A stretch of DNA of 64,000 nucleotides, taken from Streptomyces venezuelae. GTDB taxonomy: Bacteria > Actinomycetota > Actinomycetes > Streptomycetales > Streptomycetaceae. This document shows, in pieces, positions 21,531 to 34,927 of the stretch. The notes beneath the pieces were generated by a model. It was not told where the DNA came from, made no database searches, and saw nothing but the letters and a program-made list of their open reading frames with translations. Location of the stretch: assembly GCF_008642275.1 (NCBI RefSeq), contig NZ_CP029189.1, positions 5,500,001-5,564,000 of the forward strand, read 5' to 3'. The position numbers and the translations under genes are program-made. Position 1 is the stretch's first letter. Each line of letters begins with the position of its first letter.

Positions 21531-22202
21531 CTACTTCCAGGCGATGGCCTTGCCCTTGTTCGCCGCGTTGTACGGGTTGCCCCCGTACTCGGCGCCGGCG
21601 ACCTTCACCTGGGACGACGGGGCCAGGGCGATCGCGCAGCTGGTCTGGGTCTGGCCGTGGGCGAAGCCCTTCGGCATGGACTCGTTCTTGCACTTCTCGA
21701 ACGAGCCGATGACCGCCAGGCTCTGGGCCTCGGTGCCGTCCCCGAGCAGGCCCTTGACGTGGCCGACGGAGGCGTACGACATGTCCGTGGTGCCGATGTT
21801 CTTGACCGAGTAGCGGATGTAGTACGGGACCTTGCCGTTCGCCTTGTCGCCGAGGTCCAGCCCCTGCAGGTCGGCGGGCGTGCCCTGCTCGATCGCGGTG
21901 ACGGTGAGGGCGAGCCTGCTGCCCTTGAAGTCTCCGTAGTCGTAGGGGACCTCCGCGGCCTCGCCGATCTTGAAGACCTGGCCGGACTTCGCCGTGCCCG
22001 GGGCCCCGGCCGGCACCGCGCCGTCACCGGTCGAAGGGGTGGCCGAGGCGCCGGGGGCAGCCGGGGCCCCGGACGAAGCCGATGCGGCCGGCTGCGCCGG
22101 GGTCTGCTCGTCGCCGTTCTCACAGCCGGTCAGGGCCAGGCTGCCGACGACGGCCAGAGCGGACACGCCGAGGGTGCCGGTGCGCATGCTGATGGTGCTC
22201 AT
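21531..22202 (-). CDS. Secreted lipoprotein, DUF4352-like
   Basis: 223 residues. A type II signal peptide ends in the lipobox LALTGC (Cys about 26), followed by an Ala/Pro/Ser-rich linker (about 33-75) and a folded domain (about 80-223) with YYIRYSVKNIGTTD, the pattern of immunoglobulin-like DUF4352 domains. Two cysteines in the domain may form a disulfide. Function unknown; probably a surface lipoprotein. ATG start is at the head of the signal peptide; a downstream ATG four codons in is also possible. Confidence 0.85.
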   Translation of the reverse strand: MSTISMRTGTLGVSALAVVGSLALTGCENGDEQTPAQPAASASSGAPAAPGASATPSTGDGAVPAGAPGTAKSGQVFKIGEAAEVPYDYGDFKGSRLALTVTAIEQGTPADLQGLDLGDKANGKVPYYIRYSVKNIGTTDMSYASVGHVKGLLGDGTEAQSLAVIGSFEKCKNESMPKGFAHGQTQTSCAIALAPSSQVKVAGAEYGGNPYNAANKGKAIAWK

Positions 22203-22357
22203 TCTTCTCGTCCCCCATGACTGTGCATTGCCAGTGCAACGCCTGTGATGACCTTGATAAGGGATCGCTCGGCGGATCGGCCAGCTGAGAGGCGGATGAG
22301 GGCGGGTTTGTGACATGTTCAGGACGTCCGTGGCACGGCCGGGTCCGTTTGCGGCTG

Positions 22358-26947
<4,590 letters not shown>

Positions 26948-27027
26948 GCCCCCATCGTGCACCCGGCCACTGACAACGGGCCGGACCTGGGCAAACGCGG
27001 GTCGGCGCGGGGGCGCAGAATGGGGGG

Positions 27028-27870
27028 ATGGGGACGGACGAGGGCGCCGGGGGCCGCCGGGAGTGGGCACGGCACTGGCAGTACGCGGAACTGCCGGGGC
27101 TGGACCTGCTGCGCGCCCACTACGTGCGCCACACCTTCCCGCGCCACGCCCACGACGGGTACGTCATGGCGGCGGTCACCGGCGGTGTCGAGGAAGTGGG
27201 GCTGCCGGGGCACGTCGTGCACGCCGGACCGGGCAGCGTGGTCCTGATCAACCCAGAGGTGCCGCACACCGCACGCGCCGGGGTGCCCGAGGGCTGGGCC
27301 TACGCCACCCTCTACCCCTCGCGCGCCCTGATCGCCGAGGTCGCCGACGAGATCGGCATCCTGCGCGGCACCCCGGGGTTCACCGCCGACATGGTCGCCG
27401 ACCCGCAGGCCGCCCGGGCGATCACCGAGGTCCACCGGGCCGCCGAGGCGGGGAACGCGCTGGCCGCCGACACGCTGCTGCGGGGCCTGGTGGCACGGAT
27501 GCTGACCCGGTACGCAGGACCGATGCCCGCTCGTACGGTCCGTGGCGCGGGCGGCGCCGACGCGGAGGCCGCCCGGGCCGTGCTGCAGGAGCGCATGGCC
27601 GACCCGCCGTCCCTGGAGCAGCTCGCCGCGGAGCTGGGCACGAGCCCCTTCGCCCTGCTGCGGGCCTTCCGCGAGCGGTACGGGATGCCGCCGCACACCT
27701 GGCTCACCGACGCCCGCGTCCGGCAGGCCCGCCGGCTCCTCGAGGTGGGCACGGCGCCCGCGGAGGCGGCCGTCGCCGTGGGCTTCACCGACCAGCCGCA
27801 CCTGAACCGGCACTTCACCCGGATCGTGGGGGTGCCGCCCGGCGCGTACCGGCGGGAGCGGGCCGTCTAG
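27028..27870 (+). CDS. AraC-family transcriptional regulator
   Basis: 280 residues: an N-terminal cupin-like sensing domain (about 20-150; HTFPRHAHDGYVMAAVTGG and NPEVPHTARA) and a C-terminal pair of HTH motifs (about 185-280) ending with the family signature AAVAVGFTDQPHLNRHFTRI and GVPPGAYRR. This type often controls a neighbouring transporter or exporter; candidates here are azlCD about 1.3 kb downstream. Starts 81 bp from the divergent lhr. Confidence 0.9.
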   Translation: MGTDEGAGGRREWARHWQYAELPGLDLLRAHYVRHTFPRHAHDGYVMAAVTGGVEEVGLPGHVVHAGPGSVVLINPEVPHTARAGVPEGWAYATLYPSRALIAEVADEIGILRGTPGFTADMVADPQAARAITEVHRAAEAGNALAADTLLRGLVARMLTRYAGPMPARTVRGAGGADAEAARAVLQERMADPPSLEQLAAELGTSPFALLRAFRERYGMPPHTWLTDARVRQARRLLEVGTAPAEAAVAVGFTDQPHLNRHFTRIVGVPPGAYRRERAV

Positions 27871-27880
27871 GCTGTTGATC

Positions 27881-29140
27881 ATGGACATCGGGGGAGTGCG
27901 GGCGCTGCACGACGCGCAGCTGAGGGGCCGGGTGCCCCACCGGCGGCCCGCCGGCGCGGTGATCGAACGCGATGGACTCCTCGTCCGCACGCACTACGGC
28001 ACCCACGGGACCGTGGAGCACGGGCCGCTGCCGCAGCCGCCCGGTGCCGCGACGGTACGGCGGCAGCTGGAGGCCTTCGCCGCGCGCAACGAGCCGGCCG
28101 AGTGGAAGGTCCACGGGCACGATGCGCCCGGGCTGGCGGAAGAGCTGACGGCCGCCGGCTTCGAGGCCGGAGCCGAGCGCTCACTGCTCGTGGCGGAGTG
28201 CGACGCCCTGGAGGGGAGGACCGGGACACGGGAGGATGTCCGCGCCCTGGTCCTGGACGGATCCGCGGGGAGCGCGCGGGCACGTGAGCTCGCCGCCACC
28301 AGCGGTCCGCACGCGCTGGCGCTGAGCGAGTTCGAGGCGGACGCCCACCGCCTCTACCAGAGGTTCGGGGCGGCGGCGCTGCCGCGCCGGGGCCGGACGG
28401 CGGGCATCGGCTGGGCGGGGCGGCCGGCCGATACGGATTTCGTGGTCGTCGGCGGGCTGACCGGGCCGCACCCGGAGCTGGTCCGGCACTTCGCGCGGCT
28501 GCGGGAGAAGGCGTACCTGATGGACCGCGCCGCCCGGTACTGCCTCGTCGAGGCCCATGGTGAGGTGCGGACCGCGCTCCTGGCCGCGGGCTTCGAGGAG
28601 CTGACGACCGTACGTACCCACCGCTGGGCCCCGGCGGGCACCCCGGCCACGACCCGGCCGGTCCGGGAGACCATCGGCGCGCTGGACGACGGACCGCTTT
28701 GGGACCGGTTGGAGCAGGAGTTCGGGTTCCGGCCGAGCACGAGCAGGTTTCCCGGCTTCGAGGCACCGGCCCCCTCGGTCACCTGGTCGCTCGACGCCGT
28801 GGACCGGGGCGGAGAGGATTCACTCGACGAGCTCCGCCGGATCACCGAACGCGCGCTGCGCTCCCTCACCGCGCCCGGGCAGGAGCTGTTCTGGCTCGAC
28901 TGGCAGCACATCGGCTACGCCTTCGACCCGCACCGGGTGGGCGGCCCGGGCCGCCCGAGGTGGCCGGGGTCGGTCTACCCGGACGGCGACTACTACCTCT
29001 TCCTCCACCCCGGCCTGGAGTTCGGAACCTTCGGGCACCCCTGGGAGGGGACGCTGACCGTGTTCGGAGCCCCGCTGCTCGCCGCCGCCGAGGGGCGGCT
29101 CACCCCGCTGCTCGGGGAACCGCTGCGGCGGCGGGACTGA
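27881..29140 (+). CDS. GNAT-like N-terminal domain fused to DUF2716
   Basis: 419 residues. The first about 245 residues look like an acetyltransferase with an internal VVVGGLTGPHPELV segment and a GNAT-like C-terminal half. The remaining about 175 residues resemble DUF2716, with WDRLEQEFGFRP, FWLDWQHIGYAFDP and YPDGDYYLFLHP, GTFGHPWEGTLTVFG. The role of DUF2716 is not established. ATG chosen; a TTG two codons upstream is weaker. It follows the AraC gene by 10 bp and could be its co-transcribed partner. Confidence 0.75.
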   Translation: MDIGGVRALHDAQLRGRVPHRRPAGAVIERDGLLVRTHYGTHGTVEHGPLPQPPGAATVRRQLEAFAARNEPAEWKVHGHDAPGLAEELTAAGFEAGAERSLLVAECDALEGRTGTREDVRALVLDGSAGSARARELAATSGPHALALSEFEADAHRLYQRFGAAALPRRGRTAGIGWAGRPADTDFVVVGGLTGPHPELVRHFARLREKAYLMDRAARYCLVEAHGEVRTALLAAGFEELTTVRTHRWAPAGTPATTRPVRETIGALDDGPLWDRLEQEFGFRPSTSRFPGFEAPAPSVTWSLDAVDRGGEDSLDELRRITERALRSLTAPGQELFWLDWQHIGYAFDPHRVGGPGRPRWPGSVYPDGDYYLFLHPGLEFGTFGHPWEGTLTVFGAPLLAAAEGRLTPLLGEPLRRRD

Positions 29141-29198
29141 CGTCGCGCGCGCAAGAACGTACAAGACCCACCGGGCACCTCCCGCATAGTTTCGGAGC

Positions 29199-29921
29199 GT
29201 GGGAGAGAACCAGCTGGTCACAGAGCCAGAGATACGTGAGGTACCGGCGTCCGGCGAGCGGCCGCGCGCCGCCGTCGTACGCGACGCGCTCGGGGTCGGC
29301 GTGGCCGTCGGCCTGTCCGGTTTCGCCTTCGGTGTGACCGCCGCCGGGGCGGGCATCAGCACCCTGCAGGCCTGTGTGCTCAGCCTGCTCGTCTTCACCG
29401 GCGCCTCGCAGTTCGCCCTGGTCGGGGCGCTCGCGGCGGGCGGGAACCCGTTCACCGCCGCCGCCGGGGCCTTCTTCCTCGGCACCCGGAACGCCTTCTA
29501 CGGACTGCGTCTGTCGCAGCTGCTCAAGCTGCCCCGTGCCCTGCGGCCCCTCGCCGCGCACTGGGTGATCGACGAGACCACCGCCGTCGCGCTGGCCCAG
29601 CCCGACCGGAAGTCGGCCCGGCTCGGCTTCACCGTCACCGGACTCACCCTCTACGTGCTGTGGAACCTCACCACCCTGCTCGGCGCGCTCGGCGCCGAGG
29701 CCATCGGGGACACCAGGGCGTGGGGCCTGGACGCCGCCGGACCGGCCGTGTTCCTGGCGCTGCTGGCACCCATGCTGAAGACCTCCACCGAGCGGGCCGT
29801 CGCCGCCCTCGCGCTCGTCCTCGGGCTCGGCTTCCTGCCCGTGCTGCCCGCCGGGGTGCCCGTGCTGATCGCGGCCCTGGCCGCCCCCGTCGTGCTGTGG
29901 ATGAAGGGACGCCGTCCGTGA
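29199..29921 (+). CDS. azlC: AzlC family branched-chain amino acid exporter, large subunit
   Basis: 240 residues with about six to seven membrane helices after a polar N-terminus of about 25 residues. The conserved segment SLLVFTGASQFALVGAL and the GTRNAFYGLRL motif match AzlC. AzlC and AzlD together export branched-chain amino acids or their analogues. GTG start; stop overlaps azlD by 4 bp. Confidence 0.9.
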   Translation: MGENQLVTEPEIREVPASGERPRAAVVRDALGVGVAVGLSGFAFGVTAAGAGISTLQACVLSLLVFTGASQFALVGALAAGGNPFTAAAGAFFLGTRNAFYGLRLSQLLKLPRALRPLAAHWVIDETTAVALAQPDRKSARLGFTVTGLTLYVLWNLTTLLGALGAEAIGDTRAWGLDAAGPAVFLALLAPMLKTSTERAVAALALVLGLGFLPVLPAGVPVLIAALAAPVVLWMKGRRP

Positions 29922-30226
29922 ACGTCTGGATCGCCATCGGCCTCACCGTCGTCGGCTGCTACGCCGTCAAGCTCGCCGGGCTGCTCGTCCCGGCCGGGGC
30001 CCTGGAGCGGCCGCTCGTGCGCCGCCTGGCCGCCCTGCTGCCGGTCGCCCTGCTCGCCGCGCTCACCGCCCAGCAGACCTTCAGCACCGGGTCCGCCCTG
30101 GTCGTCGACGCCCGGGCCGCCGGACTCGCCGCCGCCGGACTGGCGCTGCTGCTGCGCGCCCCGTTCCTGGTCGTGGTCGCGGCCGCCGTCGTGGTCACCG
30201 CGGGGGTACGGGCCCTGGGTGGCTGA
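29918..30226 (+). CDS. azlD: AzlD family branched-chain amino acid exporter, small subunit
   Basis: 102 residues, almost entirely hydrophobic, with about four helices; the size and composition fit AzlD. The GTG lies in a GTGA overlap with azlC, so the two subunits are translated together. The 3' end overlaps the convergent gene on the other strand by 32 bp. Confidence 0.88.
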   Translation: MNVWIAIGLTVVGCYAVKLAGLLVPAGALERPLVRRLAALLPVALLAALTAQQTFSTGSALVVDARAAGLAAAGLALLLRAPFLVVVAAAVVVTAGVRALGG

Positions 30227-31211
30227 CCTTGGCGGGCAGGCGCCCGTAAGCCCGCAGGGTGAGCAGGGCCTCCAGGGTGGCGATCGGCCTCCGCTCCAGC
30301 GAGCTCCCCGGCGCCCAGGCCCGGCGGCGCACCGGCCAGCCGCCGTCCGGCTGCTGCTCGGAGGCCAGGAAGTCCAGTGAGCGGCGCAGCTCCGCGTCGG
30401 TGAACCAGCCGCGGGCCAGCGACTCCGGCCGCCGGGCGAAGTCGTGCGGGTACAGCCGCTCGCCCGGCGCGTAGCCGGGGGCCTCCGGGTACTCCGCCCG
30501 CCGCACCGGATCGAGGACCGCGAGCTTCCGCTCGCGCACCAGCCGGCCCAGCCGGTCCGCGGCCGCCGCCGCGCGCGCCCGGTCGGGGATGCCGTCGAGG
30601 AAGGCCACCGCGCTCTGGACCTCGTACGGGTGGGAGTGGCGCAGGTTCTCGACGCGGTCCCAGCAGAAGTCCGTCGCCCGGAAGAGCCAGGCGTGCCAGA
30701 CCCGGTTGCGGTGCAGCACGCCGACGACCGGGCCCGTGGTCAGCAACTCGCCCGGCGGGTCGTCGTGCACCGGGTGGTAGGGGGCGGCGGGATAACCGCG
30801 GGGGGCCGGGAAGACCACCGGAAGGGCCCCGTCCGCGGTGGACACCCCGGTCAGGTGGCGGCAGAGCCGCTCGATGCGCTGCCCGGCGCAGCGGCCCAGG
30901 CTGTCGAGCACGCGCAGCGCGTGCGCGGTGTGCAGGGGCTGACTGAGCGGACCGCGAAGGTCCGGATCGAGTGCGTGACCGTAGCCGCCGTCCGCGTTGA
31001 GATACGAACCGAGGGCCGTGTCCACCGGGTCGGCGTCCCCGCCGAGGAAGTGGAACGCGAACCGCCGCTGCTCCAGCACGCGGGCCGTGAGCCAGATGAA
31101 CCCCTCGGCGCGGGCCAGCGGGCCCTGGGGGTCCTGGGCGTCCTGGGGTGTCTGGGACGGCCGGGGCCGCGAGGTGTGTGGGGTCTGCGAGGAAGCTTCG
31201 TCTCCGGGCAT
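30195..31211 (-). CDS. Prenyltransferase/squalene-oxidase-repeat (alpha/alpha toroid) family protein
   Basis: 338 residues. Repeated short segments typical of alpha/alpha-toroid proteins are visible: YLNADGGYGHALDPDLRG near the start and SEQQPDGGWPVRRRAW near the end, each with the QDGGW-like turn. Terpene cyclase catalytic DxDD is not seen, so it is not a squalene-hopene cyclase; function unknown. Start ATG follows a non-coding stretch; the N-terminal 30 residues are polar and low in complexity. Divergent from the DUF3046 gene. Confidence 0.7.
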   Translation of the reverse strand: MPGDEASSQTPHTSRPRPSQTPQDAQDPQGPLARAEGFIWLTARVLEQRRFAFHFLGGDADPVDTALGSYLNADGGYGHALDPDLRGPLSQPLHTAHALRVLDSLGRCAGQRIERLCRHLTGVSTADGALPVVFPAPRGYPAAPYHPVHDDPPGELLTTGPVVGVLHRNRVWHAWLFRATDFCWDRVENLRHSHPYEVQSAVAFLDGIPDRARAAAAADRLGRLVRERKLAVLDPVRRAEYPEAPGYAPGERLYPHDFARRPESLARGWFTDAELRRSLDFLASEQQPDGGWPVRRRAWAPGSSLERRPIATLEALLTLRAYGRLPAKVSHPGPVPPR

Positions 31212-31292
31212 GCGTGCAACGTAGGACGCCGTGGTGCGGCCGGGAGGGCCGAACGCGGGCGGTGCACTCTCCCGGGGCGGGATACTGGGGGC

Positions 31293-31487
31293 ATGCGGTT
31301 GACGATTTTCTGGGAACGGATGGCGGAACACTTCGGTGCGGGCTATGCCGACTCCTTCGCACGGGACCACGTCATGACGGAGCTCGGCGGGCGGACCGTC
31401 CACCAGGCGCTGGAGGCGGGCTGGGAGGCCAAGGACGTCTGGCGCGCGGTGTGTTCGGCGATGGACGTGCCGGCGTCCCTGCGCTGA
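31293..31487 (+). CDS. DUF3046 small protein
   Basis: 64 residues, beginning MRLTIFWERMAEHFG and containing FARDHVMTELGGRTV and a DVWRAVCSAMDVP end, the signature of DUF3046, an actinobacterial family of unknown function usually found upstream of recA as here. Shares the divergent region with the toroid-family gene. Confidence 0.88.
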   Translation: MRLTIFWERMAEHFGAGYADSFARDHVMTELGGRTVHQALEAGWEAKDVWRAVCSAMDVPASLR

Positions 31488-31537
31488 TCCGCGCGCTGTT
31501 TCGCGGTGGCGGGCGCGCGTGGGACAGACTTGGCGCC

Positions 31538-32779
31538 GTGGCAGCCAGCGAAGAGACGACCGACCAGCCCGCCGATGCGCCGGGGGCGACACCGCCGGTG
31601 CGGGCGGAGGAGCCGCAACCACCGGACCGGCCGGGTCCGCCCGCGCCGCCCGCCCCGCCGCCCTCCGGGGCGGCCGCGGACGACGGGCGCATGCCGCGCT
31701 GGCTGCCGCGCGCCGTGATCCTCGTACTGGCCCTCGTGGCCTGCTTCCAGCTCGGCAGCTGGGCCTTCCACCAGCTGATAGGCCTCCTCGTCAACATCCT
31801 GATCGCGTTCTTCCTCGCGCTCGCGATCGAGCCGGCCGTGGCCAGGATGGCGGCCGGGGGGATGCGCCGCGGAGTCGCCACCTTCGTGATGTTCCTCGCG
31901 GTGTTCATCGTGACGGCCGGCTTCCTCGCGCTGCTCGGCTCGCTGCTCGCCGGCCAGATCGTCGCCATGGTCGAGGGCTTCCCGGGCTATCTGGACTCGG
32001 TGATCAAGGCGATCAACTCCACCTTCCACACCGAACTGTCCCGGCTGGAGATCCAGGAGAGCGTGCTGCGCTCCGACTGGCTGCGCAAGTACGTGCAGAA
32101 CAGCGCGTCCGGCGTGCTCGACGTCTCCGCCACCGTGCTCGGCGGACTCTTCAAGCTGCTGACGATCGGGCTGTTCTCCTTCTACTTCGCCGCCGACGGA
32201 CCGCGGCTGCGGCGCGCACTGTGCTCGGTACTGCCGCCCGCGAAGCAGGCCGAGGTGCTGCGCGCCTGGGAGATCGCCGTCGCCAAGACGGGCGGGTACC
32301 TCTACTCGCGCGGGCTGATGGCGCTGATCTCGGGTGTCGCGACCTACATCGTGCTGGCGGTCCTCGGGGTGCCGTACGCGCCCGCGCTCGCCGTGTGGGT
32401 GGGACTGGTCTCGCAGTTCGTCCCCACCATCGGCACCTATCTCGCGGGCGCGCTGCCGGTCCTGCTCGCCTTCACCGTGGACCCCTGGTACGCGCTGTAC
32501 GTCCTGGTGTTCGTGGTGGTCTACCAGCAGTTCGAGAACTACATGCTCCAGCCGAAGCTGACCTCGAAGACCGTCGACATCCATCCCGCGGTGGCCTTCG
32601 GCTCGGTCATCGCGGGGACCGCCCTGCTGGGCGCGGTCGGGGCGCTGATCGCGATCCCGGCCGTCGCCACGCTGCAGGCGTTCCTCGGTGCGTACGTCAA
32701 GCGCTACGAGCTGACGCGGGACGCGGACTCCTCTACTTCCCGTCCGCGTCGCCGAGTACGGCTGCCAAGGCTTCGTTGA
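31538..32779 (+). CDS. AI-2E (PerM/TqsA) family transporter
   Basis: 413 residues. A Pro/Ala-rich cytosolic N-terminus of about 65 residues precedes about eight membrane helices with the family segment FFLALAIEPAV, a periplasmic insert (about 150-190) and the C-terminal PTIGTYLAGALPV and QQFENYMLQPKL motifs. The family includes the AI-2 exporter TqsA and sodium/proton antiporters; substrate here is unknown. GTG start. Overlaps the convergent Clp-N gene by 47 bp at its 3' end, so its last 15 residues (Arg-rich) are encoded in shared DNA. Confidence 0.88.
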   Translation: MAASEETTDQPADAPGATPPVRAEEPQPPDRPGPPAPPAPPPSGAAADDGRMPRWLPRAVILVLALVACFQLGSWAFHQLIGLLVNILIAFFLALAIEPAVARMAAGGMRRGVATFVMFLAVFIVTAGFLALLGSLLAGQIVAMVEGFPGYLDSVIKAINSTFHTELSRLEIQESVLRSDWLRKYVQNSASGVLDVSATVLGGLFKLLTIGLFSFYFAADGPRLRRALCSVLPPAKQAEVLRAWEIAVAKTGGYLYSRGLMALISGVATYIVLAVLGVPYAPALAVWVGLVSQFVPTIGTYLAGALPVLLAFTVDPWYALYVLVFVVVYQQFENYMLQPKLTSKTVDIHPAVAFGSVIAGTALLGAVGALIAIPAVATLQAFLGAYVKRYELTRDADSSTSRPRRRVRLPRLR

Positions 32780-33488
32780 CGGTCGCCTCGGCGGCGGCCT
32801 TGTCCAGACCGAGGCCGCTCAGCAGGCCCTCGCCGTTCTCCAGCTCCAGGAGCGCGAGCAGGATGTGCTCGGTGCCGACGAAGTCGTGGCCCAGGCGCAG
32901 GGCCTCACGGAAGGTCAGCTCCAGGGCCTTCTTGGCGGAGGCGTCGAAGGGGACGAGGGCGGGGAGCTCGTCCTGGGCCGGTGGGAGTGCGGCGGTCGCG
33001 GCGGCCCGTACGTCGTCGGGCGAGACCTCCTGGGCGCGCAGGATGAGCCCCGCGAGTCCTTCGGTCTCGGCCATCAGGCCGAGGACCAGGTGCTCGGTGC
33101 GGATCTCGGTGTTGCCGGCGGCGCGGGCCTCGTTCTGCGAGGTCACGACCACGTTGCGGGCGCGGGGGGTGAAGCGGCCGAAGCCCGCGTTCGGGTCGAG
33201 GCCACCGGCGCCCTCCTTGTCCGCCTTGGGTACGAAGCGCTTCTGGGCCGCCTGGCGGGTGACGCCCATGCTGCGGCCGATGTCGGTCCAGGAGGCGCCG
33301 GACCGGCGGGCCTGGTCGACGAAGTGGCCGATGAGGTGGTCCGCGACGTCCCCGAGGGCCTCGGCCGCGACGACGGCGCCGCTGAGCTGCTCCAGGGGGT
33401 CGGTGTGGACCTTGTTGATGGCCTCGATCAGGTCGTCGAGGCGTACCGGATTGGTCATGCGAACGGGTTCCACCGAAGGGTTCGTCAT
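32733..33488 (-). CDS. HTH and double Clp-N domain protein
   Basis: 251 residues. An N-terminal helical region with an HTH (SWTDIGRSMGVTRQAAQKRF, about residues 65-85) is followed by two Clp-N repeats (about 105-165 and 175-245), the substrate or adaptor docking module of ClpA/ClpC. There is no ATPase domain. Such proteins are candidates for DNA-binding regulators sensing protein damage. A second start 30 nt downstream (MTNPVRLDD) is possible. Its upstream region carries strong palindromes, suggesting autoregulation. This is a domain-based inference. Confidence 0.85.
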   Translation of the reverse strand: MTNPSVEPVRMTNPVRLDDLIEAINKVHTDPLEQLSGAVVAAEALGDVADHLIGHFVDQARRSGASWTDIGRSMGVTRQAAQKRFVPKADKEGAGGLDPNAGFGRFTPRARNVVVTSQNEARAAGNTEIRTEHLVLGLMAETEGLAGLILRAQEVSPDDVRAAATAALPPAQDELPALVPFDASAKKALELTFREALRLGHDFVGTEHILLALLELENGEGLLSGLGLDKAAAEATVNEALAAVLGDADGK

Positions 33489-33493
33489 AGAGG

Positions 33494-33535
33494 CAACCTT
33501 AGGTTGACACTTCTCTGGGTGTCAACCTCGGGTTG
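33494..33535. promoter_or_regulatory. Palindromic operator pair in front of the Clp-N gene
   Basis: Two palindromes flank an inverted repeat: CAACCTTAGGTTG at 33494-33506 (perfect 6-bp arms) and CAACCTCGGGTTG at 33523-33535 (5-bp arms). Between them AGGTTGACAC and GTGTCAACCT (33501-33510 and 33519-33528) form a perfect 10-bp inverted repeat with 8-nt spacer. The sites end 6 bp before the start codon, so binding would block transcription or initiation. Confidence 0.7.
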
Positions 33536-33606
33536 TCAATCGATGGGGTGTCGTGGAGCCCGGGCCGCGGTGCCATCCTGAGGAGGGGCGAGACGCGGAG
33601 GCCGCC

Positions 33607-34230
33607 ATGGGGTTCTACGCCGAGCAGGCAGTGCCGCGGATCCTTGACGTCGCCTGCGGCGCCAAGGCGGCCCGGCCGCTGCGCCGCCGGGTCTGCGCGG
33701 GGCTGGCGGGCGAGGTCGTCGAGATCGGCTTCGGCACGGGGCACAACACCCCCTTCTACCCGCCGGGCGTCACGGGCGTGTCCGCGGTCGAGCCGTCCGA
33801 CGTCGCGTGGCGGCTGGCCGCGGAGCGCGTACGCGGCGCCCGCGTACCGGTCCGGCGGGCCGGCCTGGACGGCCAGTCGCTGCCCTTCGAGGACGGCGGT
33901 TTCGACACCGCGCTGTCGACCTGGACGCTGTGCACCATCCCGGACGCCGTGGCAGCCCTGCGCGAGCTGCGCCGCGTACTCAAACCCGGCGGAACCCTGC
34001 ACTTCGTCGAACACGGGCTCGCCCCGGAAGGTGACTGGCGCGTGCGCCGCCTGCAGCGACGGCTCGAACCGCTGAACATGCGGCTCCTGGGCGGCTGCCA
34101 CCTCACCCGCTCCGCCCCGGACCTGCTGGCGGCGGCTGGATTCACGGTCACCACCCTCGACGTCTTCTACGAGGAGGGCGCGCCGAAGTTCCTCTGCGCG
34201 GACTCCCTCGGGACGGCGATCTCCCTCTGA
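33607..34230 (+). CDS. Class I SAM-dependent methyltransferase
   Basis: 207 residues with motif I VVEIGFGTGHN, acidic motif II SAVEPSDVAW, FDTALSTWTLC and the post-motif RVLKPGGTLHFVEHG. Substrate unknown; similar proteins are annotated UbiE-like. ATG chosen because GGAGG lies 5 nt upstream; an in-frame GTG 54 nt earlier has no such support. Lies 72 bp after the divergent operator region. Confidence 0.85.
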   Translation: MGFYAEQAVPRILDVACGAKAARPLRRRVCAGLAGEVVEIGFGTGHNTPFYPPGVTGVSAVEPSDVAWRLAAERVRGARVPVRRAGLDGQSLPFEDGGFDTALSTWTLCTIPDAVAALRELRRVLKPGGTLHFVEHGLAPEGDWRVRRLQRRLEPLNMRLLGGCHLTRSAPDLLAAAGFTVTTLDVFYEEGAPKFLCADSLGTAISL

Positions 34231-34278
34231 CCGGCGATTTCCCTCTGGCCGGCGACCTCCTGCTGACCGGCGACCCGT
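34225..34278. repeat. Three 18-bp tandem units after the methyltransferase gene
   Basis: CTCTGACCGGCGATTTCC, CTCTGGCCGGCGACCTCC and TGCTGACCGGCGACCCGT follow one another. The first unit spans the methyltransferase stop codon. Replication slippage is the simplest origin; no function is proposed. Confidence 0.7.
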
Positions 34279-34359
34279 CACGAAAGCATCACGAGGGGCA
34301 CGGGCCCGGGGCGTCCCTGGCAGCATCGGTCGGACCGATCCAGGGGGGTTCCAGGTTCC

Positions 34360-34827
34360 ATGAGATTACGTCTGCGCGTACCCGCGGCGACCCGCGGCAC
34401 CGTCATCGTCACCGCCGCAGCCGTCACGCTGCTGCTCGGAGGCTGCTCCCAGACCCCGGCCGAGCAACTGGAGGAGTGGTACGCCTCGGGAGGCGAGGCC
34501 CAGATCAAGAAGCTGACCGAGGACGCAGGCCGGGTCAACGAGGTGAGCATGCGCACGATCGACGTCCAGGGACCCGCCTGCCAGGACCTGCTGGCCCAGA
34601 CCGCCAAGGCGGAGAAGCTCGACCCGATCCCGGACGAGGCCGCCCAGCGGTACTGGAAGGAGGCCCTCGGCGGATTCAGGCGGGGAGCGGCCGAGTGCGC
34701 CGACGGAGCCGCGAAGAGCGAGGAGAGCCAGGTCTCCCGGGGCATCAGGGGGGTCCAGACGGAAGGCCTCCCCAAGCTGGTGAGCACCGTCTCGATGGTC
34801 AAGGCGGGCCTGGCGGCGGGCAAGTGA
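34360..34827 (+). CDS. Putative secreted lipoprotein
   Basis: 155 residues. A positively charged N-terminus and hydrophobic helix end in the lipobox LLLGGC (Cys about 29). The mature part is charged and helical with two further cysteines (GPACQDL and AAECADG). No family recognised. ATG start directly follows a GGGGGGTT stretch. Its small size and position give no clue to function. Confidence 0.75.
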   Translation: MRLRLRVPAATRGTVIVTAAAVTLLLGGCSQTPAEQLEEWYASGGEAQIKKLTEDAGRVNEVSMRTIDVQGPACQDLLAQTAKAEKLDPIPDEAAQRYWKEALGGFRRGAAECADGAAKSEESQVSRGIRGVQTEGLPKLVSTVSMVKAGLAAGK

Positions 34828-34927
34828 CCTGAGGACCCGGCTGACGGACAGCGCCGTCACGCCGGGCGCGGGCGGCTCCCCGGAATTCGGGTCGATCCCG
34901 GCCCGGGGCGCTGCCTACGCTGTTCCC

